From NCBI GenBank assembly GCA_961205875.1, contig OY540815.1, positions 2,666,001 through 2,730,000 of the forward strand: 64,000 nt of DNA. The letters run 5' to 3'. The position numbers and the translations under genes are program-made. The DNA comes from Sialis fuliginosa. Lineage: Eukaryota > Arthropoda > Insecta > Megaloptera > Sialidae. Below are positions 45,835 to 56,049 of the stretch, in pieces (positions within the stretch are counted from its first letter, which is position 1; the number at the start of each line of letters is the position of its first letter). Below the pieces are notes generated by a model. It saw only the letters and a program-made list of their open reading frames with translations. It was not told the origin of the DNA and ran no database searches.

Positions 45835-46987
45835 TATACCGAGTGTTCCAGACCACCCGTCCACTATGTTTTACGCCCAAACTATTGAAGATAAAGTTTT
45901 ATGATAAACAATTTACTATATACATCGACCATAAAGAATTTCAGGAAAATGTTTTCAACCCCCTAAAACTCCTCCTTGGGGGGTAGTTTGAGGGGTACAT
46001 GCCCGTTTCTCAGCAAAATCAAATGGAACGGTATATCCAAAAGTAGATAATTTTAAAGATCATAAAAAATTAAGAAACTTTTGTAAAAAAAAATTTTTCG
46101 TACATTCAATTGTTTAGAAAATATGGTGACTTGATCCAAAATTTTAGGGTTTTACTAAAATTGCTCTAGTTTCGTTAAATATTAATGAAATTTTATTTTT
46201 AAAATTTGTTTTGAAAGTAGAAGTAACGAACTTTCTAATGATGTATGATTATTTGAGATTTGGATAATTTAAAGTGTCATACGCGACATATCAAAAATTC
46301 AAAACTTCAATTGGGGATAATTCAAAATTTTTGAATGGAATGGTATATCAATTAGTACTTTATCTTAAAAAATATATTTAAATTAACAACTTTTGTTAAG
46401 AAAATTTGAAATTTAAAATTATAATTTTTTTTTTAAATAAAATTTATAATTTTCTTAACAAAAGTACTAATTGATATACCATTCCATTTAAAATTTTTGA
46501 ATTATCCCCAATTGAAGTTTTGAATTTTTGATATGTCGCGTATGACACTTTAAATTATCCAAATCTCAAATAATCATACATCATTAGAAAGTTCGTTATT
46601 TCTACTTTCAAAACAAATTTTAAAAATAAAATTTCATTAATATTTTACAAAACTAGAGGAATTTTAGTAAAACCCTAAAATTTAGGATCAAGTCGCCATA
46701 TTTTCTAAACAATTGAATGTATGAAAAATTTTTTTTTACAAAAGTTTCTTACTTTTTTATGATCTTTAAAATTATCTACATTTGGATATACCGTTCTATT
46801 TGATTTTGCTGAGAAACGGGCATGTACCCCTCCAACTACCCCCCAAGGAGAAGTTTTAGGGGGTTGAAAACATTTTCCTGAAATTCTTTAGGGTCAATAT
46901 GTATAGTAATTTTTTTATCATAAAACTCTATCTTCAATAGTTTGGACGTAAAACATAGTGGACGGGTGGTCTGAAACACCCGGTATA
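45835..46987. mobile_element. Palindromic element (TATACCGGGTGTTCC), copy 2
   Basis: Same element as 32476-33670. It starts TATACCGAGTGTTCCAGACC, ends GGGTGGTCTGAAACACCCGG plus TATA, and has the same long arms meeting at about 46430. The central part is shorter than in copy 1. Confidence 0.78.
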
Positions 46988-47744
46988 GCGATAATAATTT
47001 TTTTCTAGATGGAGATGTTTCGGAGATATCAACGTCATCTTCATTTTTAGGGTTCCGAAGAAACCCTATTAATCTCACTTTATCGTTCGTCCGTCCTTTT
47101 CACTCAAAACCAAATAGCTCGTAAACTATATAAACTAGAAACTTGAAATTTTTACAGAACATGTAAAATGACACCCTCTAGTAAAATATTTACAAATTTA
47201 TTGAATAAATAATTTTTCAGGGGGGGCAATAAGGAGCTTAAGCTAGGTAAAAAAAATATTTTTTTTTATACCAAGGCATGTGGCACGTTAAAATGTATAA
47301 CCAAACAAGCGGAATTTGGCCCTTTTTATATTTTTTTTCTAAATCAAAAATGGTGCCTGTAGGGGGCTTTAAAGCAAATCCAAAAAAACAAAAAAATTGT
47401 ATACCAAAATTGCATGTCAAAATGTACATTTCAATTAGTAGAATTTGACCATATTTTTTATTTTTTTCCTAACTCTAATATGGAGCCTGTAGGGGGCTAA
47501 AAGCAGTATGAAACTTATGTAGATTTGTAGGGAATTTCATAACGAAATAAGTGATATATTTTTTATTCGATTATCAGGAGCCCCAGTGGCGTAGGAACGG
47601 GGGGGGTTTTGGGGTCGAAACCCCCCCCGAAATATTTTATGTTCTTAACATATATGAAATTATTATTACAATTTTGAATTGAATGACCTTTTTTGTGATT
47701 ATATAATTACTAACCGGTAAACCATAATAATAGTTTTTCACAAA
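46988..47744. other. Repeat-derived stretch before the LTR elements
   Basis: It contains a TAGGGTTCCGAAGAAACCC dispersed repeat start (about 47037), relatives of the 14210-14620 repeat (47250-47510) and a lone CAGTGGCGTAGGAACGG hAT-type end at 47585 with G/C runs. No second end and no gene were seen. Confidence 0.45.
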
Positions 47745-47934
47745 AGTAGAAGGAGTAGGTACTTCAATCAGAAATACCCATCATCCCCAATTTCAAAACA
47801 GCAACTTCAGACAAAAGCCCAATTTTCACTCTGAAGAATTATTTAATATCGAACAGGAAGAACAGCCTTCAGCTGAATTCTTAGAAAATAATCATTTTTT
47901 AGACATGAATGCCTCGGAACAGTTTTTGAATTAA
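47745..47934 (+). pseudogene. Errantivirus gag C-terminal remnant
   Basis: In frame from about 47809: an NFHSEELFNIEQEE stretch followed by acidic sequence and MNASEQFLN, then TAA (47932-47934). Errantivirus gag proteins lack zinc knuckles and end in asparagine/phenylalanine-rich, acidic tails of this kind. The part before 47809 appears shifted to another frame. The stop overlaps the ATG of the next frame (TAATG). Confidence 0.55.
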
Positions 47935-48624
47935 TGAATTTAACTAATCACCAGATAAGTTCTTTACCTTATATTATAGATCCCAAAATTAAATTAAAAT
48001 TTTTAATAGACACTGGTAGTACTAAATCTTTTATTAATCCAAACATCGCATATAAATATTTTAAAAACTTTATTGTAAACGACCCTTTTCAAATTTCAAC
48101 GGCACATGGAACTTCGATAGAAAAATATAGTACTTCGATACCATGTCCTGAAATATTCAAAACATAAGAAAAAATGCTATTAAAATTTCATTTGTTTAAT
48201 TTTCATAGTAATTTTCATTGTTTATTGGGTCTTGATAATTGAAAATTACTAAATGCAACAATTGATCTAAATAATAATGTACTATCTACAGTAAATGCTA
48301 AAATAAAAATTCACTACCATAAACTACCCCATGGTAATGAAAATAATAAAAATACAAATAATTTTAAATGCAATGATGTTAATCAAAATATTAAAACAAA
48401 TAATGAAATAAATAAGAAAAATAATAATAATACTAACTTGTTGACAGTTCAACCGCGAACGCAAAAAATAGTAAAATTGAAAATTAAAAATATAAAAAAC
48501 GGCGAAATAATAATTCCGTATACTAAAATAAATAGTTTAGAGATTCCAGAATGTTTAACAAAAGTAAATAATTATAAAGCTATTTGTACCATTCAGAATG
48601 GTCCATTCTGAATCCAACTGAAAT
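47934..48624 (+). pseudogene. Errantivirus pol N-terminus with aspartic protease
   Basis: The first frame (77 codons) contains LKFLIDTGSTKSFINP, the catalytic DTGS of retroviral-type proteases. After a stop at about 48166 the homologous sequence continues (CLLGLDN, then LLTVQPRTQKIVKLKIK), broken by an internal TGA. The start overlaps the gag stop by one base, which is consistent with the family's frameshifted pol. Reverse transcriptase is absent: the sequence jumps near 48625-48720 to the end of RNase H. Confidence 0.65.
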
Positions 48625-48717
48625 CGAAAAATCAATCGATATCAGTAAACCTGTAGTCGCAAAATTGTTCAATGAATATGAGCATAATAGCGCAAATTTT
48701 AATTTCTTACAAAAAAA

Positions 48718-49016
48718 AAAAATAGTTTAAGTAAAAACGCGGATGATTTATCGCGAATTCAATTAAACATGAACGAGACGGAAAATTACATAAAGCCGAT
48801 ATTCCAATATATGGAAAATTTTAATAAAAATTTAGAAATACCTAGTACATCTAAACAAAATGATAATCAATCATTAATTGTAGAAATCGATGACGCAAAT
48901 GACAGTGACGACGTACATTCTAGTCACGAAAATCTTATTATTAATATGCCTATTGTAGATTACCCTGTAAATCATGGCAAAAATCAAATATTTATTTCTG
49001 AAGTAAATTACGATCC
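48718..49016 (+). pseudogene. Errantivirus RNase H end and linker
   Basis: NADDLSRIQLN is the conserved end of the RNase H/connection region. It is followed by a long acidic linker that reads open until the Gypsy insertion point at the 4-bp site ATCC (49013-49016). Confidence 0.6.
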
Positions 49017-49754
49017 TGTGACAGCACAGAATGAAACATCGTTATTTTAATCTATTACATAAGTTTTAATCATACTTCGATAAATTTTAATAAATAAATT
49101 ATATAACTACTGATATAAAAGCCGACCTAAAAATGGAGAGAATTCAGTAACTATTCAGTAGTGACTGAGTAGACAGCCAGGGTTTCGTGCTACAGTCTGC
49201 AGTGTTTCATAAAGGTACATATTTTCTGTATTATATTGTCAGTGATTTTATTTTCGGCGAGCCAAGCTAGCTACCATCCAGCGACCGAGAAGTTACGCAG
49301 TGTTGGTGGTACGCTCTGTCTTCGGCTTGAAGAAGAGTCCGAGCCAGCTCGGAGACTACCAACGTCGCGGAACGAGGATTTTAGGAGTGGTGGTCCACCT
49401 AATTTCCCTTTCTGGTGATCCAGGATCTGCTCGTTGGAGGTGTAACGGCTTGAGGCTGCCGAAGCCATCAGTGACTATTTTTGTTTGTTATATTTCTTTT
49501 TTTTTGTGAGCAGAATATTGCGAACTTTACTCTGGTTGTTGTGTATATATTTTTTTTATTGATATATTTTTTTTTTTTGAATATACTTTTATTATTGAAC
49601 CTATATATTTTATTTTTCGTAGTTTTAGATTAAAATTACGTGGCGCCCTTCTGGCACCTCGACACTCCCTTCCTGTCCGTCCGAACGTCGAACCACCCCG
49701 TCTCCACTGTGCTACGCCGAGGCAAACTATTTCTATTTACCGATAGTGGTAATA
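49017..49754 (+). repeat. Gypsy 5' LTR
   Basis: A TATAAAA box at 49114-49120, followed about 30 bp later by TCAGT-type initiator sequences, suggests the LTR promoter. ORFs of 60 to 95 codons within it also appear in the 3' LTR and are not genes. Confidence 0.88.
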
Positions 49755-49760
49755 GAATTT

Positions 49761-49779
49761 TGGCGCCCAACGTGGGGCT
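49761..49779 (+). other. Primer binding site, tRNA-Lys
   Basis: TGGCGCCCAACGTGGGGCT, six bases after the LTR, is the complement of the 3' end of animal tRNA-Lys(CTT), including CCA, over all 19 bases as I recall that tRNA. It primes minus-strand synthesis. Confidence 0.8.
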
Positions 49780-49916
49780 TGGCCAACTGCGTGAGCAGGT
49801 GGATAACGTTTGTGTGTTCGGACGATTGGAGGTAGTGTCGCGGGTACGTTTTTCGAATTGTGTTAATTTTTTTGTTTTGTTTCACTGTATTTTTGTTGAT
49901 ATATATAGTTTCAATA

Positions 49917-51248
49917 ATGTCATATAAGTTAGACATAGATAGGTTAGCGAAGGATGAGTTATGTTATGAGTTATTGGTGAGAGGTTTCGTCGAGGTCGGT
50001 ACGGTTGAGGAAATGCGCAAGTGTTTGCGGCAGGTGTTGCGAAGGGAGAAAGATGGCCAATCGCTGACCTACCCTCAATTCGATATCGATCTCGATGAGG
50101 AATTTGAAACCTGCAGTAACAAAGTCCAAGAAATCGCGGTTTTGATTGGCCAATTTCAAGGGCAGAAAACTAGTGGGGAGTACAAAAAAATCGAGTCGAA
50201 GTTAGCTCACCTGATTGACAGGGTCGATCGATTCGATAATTCTGATCGAGATAACGCGGTAAGACGGTCCAAACTTCTGAGCAAGATCTTAGCATTAGGT
50301 GCGGATCTTGAATCAAAGGTTGGGACCGCCCCTAACATTGATGATGTGTTAAATGTAACTCACATAAATTTGAATAACCCCGCCAGTAATGACGCTCATA
50401 ACACGACCATCCTGGATCTAGATCCAATAGAGTTAGATGTTAAACTTAAGAATAATCAATATTGTAAATCTGTGCCAGTGTCAAAGTGGGACTTGAAGTT
50501 CAGTGGTGATTCTGGTAGCATTAGTGTGTGTGCGTTTCTTGAACGTGTCGACGAATTAAAGGTCGCGCGTAACGTCGATGATGTGCAACTGTGGAGTTCA
50601 GCCGTAGATCTGTTTACGGGCTCTGCATTGGTCTGGTTTCGAGCAGTGCGTCACAGCATCCGTTCGTGGGCGGGGCTTCGACAGAAGCTAAAGGAGCAAT
50701 TCCAGCCCTTTGATTACGATGACCGCTTGTGGATCGAAATCAAGCAGAGGACCCAAGGACCGGATGAGCCCATAGGCATATACATCGCCGTCATGGTCAA
50801 CTTATTCGCTAGGTTGAGCGAAAATGTTACAGAATCTGCCAAACTTAAGATTCTAATGCAGAATATCTCCCCATTCTACCAGGAGAGATTATGTCTGGTG
50901 ACAGTCAGTACCATCGACGAGTTGCTGTCATACGGACGACGCTTGGAACGAACCAAGTCGTCCGTAGAAACGTTTCGAACGCCGAGCACCTCAGGTAGTT
51001 TCCTGGAACCCGACCTGGCTTACCATCGTACCAGTCGAGGGAAGTCATATGCAGTCAACGCCGTTGCTGACAATCCATCGTCCAAGGCATGCTGGAACTG
51101 TCAAAAATCCGGCCATGCATTTAAAAATTGTCAGTCTCCGCGGTCGATGTTCTGTTACGGCTGTGGAAAGAAAAACGTCGTGAAGGGTTCCTGTCCTTGC
51201 TGCAAGAGTCGTAAGGCTTCAGCAAAAAACGACAATACGGGTCATTAG
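49917..51248 (+). CDS. gag: Gypsy gag
   Basis: 443 codons. I chose the ATG at 49917 (MSYKLDIDRLAKDELCYEL), because the upstream extension of the frame is only hydrophobic leader-like noise from the untranslated region. A SAP-like helix pair is followed at about 190-340 by a retrotransposon capsid domain (SGDSGSISVCAFLERVDEL, then LTGSALVWF-like sequence). A CCHC zinc knuckle CWNCQKSGHAFKNC follows near 395-408, with a second cysteine cluster (CYGCGKK...CPCC) after it. The protein packages the element RNA into particles. It ends TAG eight bases before the pol ATG, in a different frame. Confidence 0.85.
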   Translation: MSYKLDIDRLAKDELCYELLVRGFVEVGTVEEMRKCLRQVLRREKDGQSLTYPQFDIDLDEEFETCSNKVQEIAVLIGQFQGQKTSGEYKKIESKLAHLIDRVDRFDNSDRDNAVRRSKLLSKILALGADLESKVGTAPNIDDVLNVTHINLNNPASNDAHNTTILDLDPIELDVKLKNNQYCKSVPVSKWDLKFSGDSGSISVCAFLERVDELKVARNVDDVQLWSSAVDLFTGSALVWFRAVRHSIRSWAGLRQKLKEQFQPFDYDDRLWIEIKQRTQGPDEPIGIYIAVMVNLFARLSENVTESAKLKILMQNISPFYQERLCLVTVSTIDELLSYGRRLERTKSSVETFRTPSTSGSFLEPDLAYHRTSRGKSYAVNAVADNPSSKACWNCQKSGHAFKNCQSPRSMFCYGCGKKNVVKGSCPCCKSRKASAKNDNTGH

Positions 51249-51256
51249 ACAGCCGT

Positions 51257-53614
51257 ATGATGACCTCAAAATCTTCCCACAAGTCGGCTGAGAGACAAAC
51301 ATCTGCAACGAAGACCAAAATCGACTTATTGTTATCTCAAATGGATGGTGATGATAGACCTTATCTCAAGATCAACGTACTTGGTCGAAGTATGTATGGA
51401 CTTCTTGACTCAGGTGCATCACGGTCAATTGTGAACAAGAAGAGATGGTCCATTCTTGAAGGTCTTGGCCTGTGCATCGATCGAAGTTGTCTTTCCAATT
51501 GCACAGTCGCGAATGGAGAGCAAGTACAGAGTAATGGGGTAGTGCAGACTCCAATTACCGTTCAACGTCAGACGAAGCTTGTAGATATCTTGGTTGTTCC
51601 AAATCTTAAGCCAACCTTGCTTCTTGGGTTAGACTTTTGGCGTACAATGGGGATCGTACCGGACGTGCGTAGAGGGGTATGTTTCCTAGCGGACGAATAC
51701 GTAGACGTGGTCGATATTCCTCCAAGATGCCAAGAACCAACAGATCTAGACCCACCTGATCAAGCTAGATTGAACACGTTACTGGAGACTTATTTTCCAC
51801 AAGTGTCCAACAAATTAGGATGTACGTCACTGGTAGAGCATACCATCGTTGTTAGTTCATCTCCGATAAAACAAAGGTATTATCCTGTATCACCGAAGAT
51901 CCAGCAGCAAATCGACTTAGAACTACAGCAGATGCTAGAGAATGGCATCGTAGAACCTTCAACAAGCGCGTGGTCGTCACCAATCTTGTTGGTGAAGAAG
52001 AAGGACGGCGGCTATCGTTTCTGTGTCGATTACAGAAAATTGAACAGTGTAACACGACGAGATGCTTACCCTCTACCATACGTCAGTGCCATCCTAGATA
52101 AATTGAGGAACGCACAATTTCTATCTTCGCTAGATTTAAAATCTGCGTATTGGCAAATACCTGTGGCAGAAGCATGTAGGGACAAAACGGCATTCACAGT
52201 ACCAGGACGAGGACTTTTCCAGTTTCGTCGAATGCCATTCGGGCTTCACAACGCCCCGGCTACGTGGCAACGCCTGATTGATACCGTCTTGGGTCCCGAA
52301 CTAGAGCCATACGTATTTGTATATCTTGACGATATAATTGTGGTGACACCTACATTCGAAGAACATCTCAAGGTCCTAGAAGAGATATTCCAACGTCTTA
52401 TAAAGGCAGGCTTGTCATTGAGTAAGGACAAATGTATGATCTGTCGATCGGAACTGCGTTACCTAGGGTACATTGTTAATCGACAAGGTCTACATGTGGA
52501 TCCCGATAAAGTGGCTGCCATTTTGGACATTAAATCTCCAAGCAATATTTCGGAAGTCCGGAGAATCATAGGAATGGCTTCGTGGTATAGAAGATTCATA
52601 CCGAACTTTTCTTCTATTATCGCTCCGATGACCGATCTTCTGAAGAAGAATAAAAAGTGGATGTGGTCCCCCGAGTGTGAGGCGTCATTCCACAAGATAA
52701 AGGAAGCATTGGTAGCAGCACCAATTTTGACATGCCCTGATTTTGACATACCATTCGTGGTGCAGACCGACGCTAGTGGATATGGCATCGGTGCTGTATT
52801 AACACAACACCATGCAGACGGCGAACACGTTATTTGCTACGCAAGCCGATCCCTTAATCGAGCCGAACGTAATTATTCCACCACCGAGAGAGAATGCTTG
52901 GCAGTGATATGGGCCGTGGAGAAGTTTAGGCCATATTTGGAAGGCTCCAGGTTTACGGTGATCACTGACCACCACTCTCTCATTTGGCTTCATAACCTAA
53001 AAGACCCAACAGGAAGATTAGCTCGGTGGGCAGTTCGTCTCCAACAATATACGTTCGACATCATACATCGAAAAGGCAAGGACAACGTGGTACCGGATGC
53101 TTTGTCAAGATCTGTTAACGTTGACTTTCTGGAGATACCCGCTGATGTCAAAGACAAGTGGTATCTCAGAACAATGGACAAAGTTCAGAAAACGCCGTTG
53201 TCGATGAAAGATTGGCGAGTCGAAGATGGCGTACTTTTTAAACATGTCGCATCAGTGAACAATGAGGCAAGCAGTTCGTGGAGAATGGTCGTGCCGAAAG
53301 AGTGTCGTTCCCAGGTGCTAGAAGACAGTCATGACGCACCAACTTCTGGACACCTGGGTATATACAAGACATTCTCACGACTGGCTCAACAGTATTACTG
53401 GCCGAAAATGCGAGCTGATGTCACGAGGTATGTTCGTGGATGTCGCACTTGTATTCAGCACAAGGTTGAGCAAAGAGCACAACCAGGACTGATGGGTCAA
53501 CGACATACCATTACACAACCGTGGCGAACCATTTGCACCGACATCATGGGACCTTTACCCAGATCTACGAAGGGTCATTATGTTCAAGACCAATATGTTC
53601 AAGACCATATATGA
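51257..53614 (+). pseudogene. pol: Gypsy pol (PR-RT-RNase H-IN), truncated in IN
   Basis: 785 codons are open. The aspartic protease motif is LLDSGASRSIVN (DSGA at 51-54). Reverse transcriptase spans about 200-430, with SSLDLKSAYWQ, MPFGLHNAP and the catalytic YLDD (356-359). RNase H follows at about 490-620 (QTDASGYGIGAVLTQ, TERECLAVIW, TDHHSL, NVVPDALSRS). The integrase zinc domain HH-CC is at about 690-735 (GHLGIY, YYWPKM, CRTC). Integrase then stops soon after its first catalytic aspartate (CTDIMGPLP). An internal deletion at about 53579-53612, marked by a 15-bp direct repeat TATGTTCAAGACCA, removes the rest of the DDE core and shifts the frame. Upstream domains look intact, so only integration is clearly lost. 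Confidence 0.88.
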
Positions 53615-53942
53615 CAATATCAACCAACGTTTATTAGCCGCTCATCAAAAATCGGCTAATCGCTATAACCTCCGAAGAAGACCAATCACCTATTCTGTCG
53701 GGGACAGAGTCTGGAAGAAGAATTACGTGCTTTCGGATGCCACACGACATTTTTCCGCCAAACTCGCTCCTAAGTTCACCGGTCCATTTGTGATCAAGAA
53801 AAAGGTCTCAACGTGGACGTATGAGTTGATGGATGAAGATGGGAGAAGTAGAGGAAACTGGCACGTCAAGGATTTGAAGGCTCACCCACCAGATTCGATT
53901 TTCGATGAAAATCGCCCCGAAGAAGAGGGGGAGATTCTGTGA
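53612..53942 (+). pseudogene. pol: Gypsy integrase C-terminal fragment
   Basis: In a different frame after the deletion: RYNLRRRPITYSVGDRVW and KFTGPFVIKKKVSTWTYEL, the GPY/F module of Ty3/Gypsy integrases, ending in an acidic tail and TGA. The stop lies at the 3' LTR border. The apparent ATG upstream lies in the duplicated junction. Confidence 0.8.
53919..53934 (+). other. Polypurine tract
   Basis: GAAGAAGAGGGGGAGA immediately before the 3' LTR; primes plus-strand DNA in LTR elements. Confidence 0.75.
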
Positions 53943-54675
53943 CAGCACAGAATGAAACATCGTTATTTTAATCTATTACATAAGTTTTAATCATACTTCG
54001 ATAAATTTTAATAAATAAATTATATAACTACTGATATAAAAGCCGACCTAAAAATGGAGAGAATTCAGTAACTATTCAGTAGTGACTGAGTAGACAGCCA
54101 GGGTTTCGTGCTACAGTCTGCAGTGTTTCATAAAGGTACATATTTTCTGTATTATATTGTCAGTGATTTTATTTTCGGCGAGCCAAGCTAGCTACCATCC
54201 AGCGACCGAGAAGTTACGCAGTGTTGGTGGTACGCTCTGTCTTCGGCTTGAAGAAGAGTCCGAGCCAGCTCGGAGACTACCAACGTCGCGGAACGAGGAT
54301 TTTAGGAGTGGTGGTCCACCTAATTTCCCTTTCTGGTGATCCAGGATCTGCTCGTTGGAGGTGTAACGGCTTGAGGCTGCCGAAGCCATCAGTGACTATT
54401 TTTGTTTGTTATATTTCTTTTTTTTTGTGAGCAGAATATTGCGAACTTTACTCTGGTTGTTGTGTATATATTTTTTTTATTGATATATTTTTTTTTTTTG
54501 AATATACTTTTATTATTGAACCTATATATTTTATTTTTCGTAGTTTTAGATTAAAATTACGTGGCGCCCTTCTGGCACCTCGACACTCCCTTCCTGTCCG
54601 TCCGAACGTCGAACCACCCCGTCTCCACTGTGCTACGCCGAGGCAAACTATTTCTATTTACCGATAGTGGTAATA
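53938..54675 (+). repeat. Gypsy 3' LTR
   Basis: Same length as the 5' LTR and, on reading both, without a difference I could find. This indicates a recent insertion. Confidence 0.9.
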
Positions 54676-54679
54676 ATCC

Positions 54680-56000
54680 TTCAGATCCAACGTTAGTAAA
54701 ACTATACGAAAATAAACAAATATTCTTATTGTTAGTACAATTTTCAAAAAATAATTTTGAAAAAGAAATTATTAATTTTATTAAAACTTACATTGTACCT
54801 AAAATTAAATACCATGTTTATTTTGAAGACCCTTTTTATGAAAAATTCATTTTAACTCTTCAAAAATATTTTAAACATTCCGAAATCGATATGATTAAAT
54901 GCACGAAAAAATTAATAGACATTAACGATGACGATGAAATAATACAAACTATCCAAAACTATCATGAAAGTAAAACAAGTCATATATAGGTCTAGACGAA
55001 ACTGAAAAACGAATAAAGAAATATTATTATTGGCCTAACCAACGTAAATCTATTCAAACTTACATTAATAATTGCGAAATATGTCAAACAACTAAATACG
55101 ATAGACAACCATTAAAATTAGAATTTAATATAACTCCCACAGCAACTAAACCATTCCAAATTGATAGTATTAGTTTAGAAGGTGTGAAATTTTTGACCAT
55201 TGTCGATTCATTCTCAAAATACGGTCAAGCCTATCAATTAAATTCATCTCAAAGCATAGAAATAGTAAATAATTTAATTTAATCATAGTATTCCTGAACA
55301 AATAATATCGAATAACAGTGCCGAAATTAAAAATGCTGTTGTAAAAGAATTACTAAGTCACGTAAAGTAAACATTAATTTCATAAATTCACAACATCCTG
55401 AATCCAAAAGGATTATAGAACATTTTCATTCAACGCTAATTGAAAATATTAAACTTTTAAATAATCAAATCGAAAATAAGAAAGAATCTATAGAATTAAA
55501 AATAAATTATGCATTATTAGCATATAACAATTCCAATAATTCTATAACTAATTAAAAACCGTCAGATACAGAATCTCCTTTTAACATAGAACTAGATACA
55601 CCATTAATAAATAATTATATTTTAAGTCATAGAGAAAAAATTAAATTATTATATAAAAATATTAACGAAAAGTGTCAACAAAAAAAATAAGAAATTGTTA
55701 GTAAATTAAATAAAAGTATTGAAAAAATTCCTTACATTCCAGCACAAGTTTTTGTTAAAAATAGGCAAAAACAAAGTAAAACAAAAAATAAAAATAATAA
55801 GGAAAATATTGAAAATTTCAATCTTGAATTTAAAATCGGTAAAATAACACCAAAACATCAAAATACAATACCTAATATAAATTTAGCTAACATAAAATGG
55901 CCGAGAAAACAAAAATTTAAATTCAAAGATAAAATTAATTTTTTTTTAAAATTAATAATTACAAATATAATAATTATTAATAATAAATATAAGTTGTAAA
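54680..56000 (+). pseudogene. Errantivirus integrase remnant
   Basis: The frame resumes after the Gypsy insertion. A YHESKTSH segment with a stop, then the zinc domain (KKYYYWPNQRKSIQ, NCEICQTTKYDRQP), then the core (KFLTIVDSFSKYGQAY). Several stops and a frameshift follow. The second catalytic aspartate region reads SNNSAEI, that is, asparagine where SDN is expected; the glutamate region (SKRIIEHFHSTL) is still recognisable. A long lysine/asparagine-rich C-terminus runs to about 56000. Confidence 0.65.
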
Positions 56001-56049
56001 ATAAAATAATATATAATAATAATAAAATAAGCTTAATATTTTATTACAG

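Larger units (their letters stand above)
49017..54675 (+). mobile_element. Young Ty3/Gypsy retrotransposon, integrase core deleted
   Basis: Two 738-bp LTRs (49017-49754 and 53938-54675) start TGTGACAG and end GGTAATA. By eye they are identical. The 4-bp duplication ATCC (49013-49016, 54676-54679) is usual for Gypsy. A tRNA-Lys primer site and a polypurine tract are in place. Gag and pol are open except for a deletion in integrase. Base composition is much less AT-rich than the host element. Confidence 0.92.

Noticed and set aside
49236-49509. ORFs of 60-69 codons in the Gypsy LTR, repeated at 54157-54430
   Set aside because: They lie within the LTR on both strands and recur in both LTRs; no coding support.
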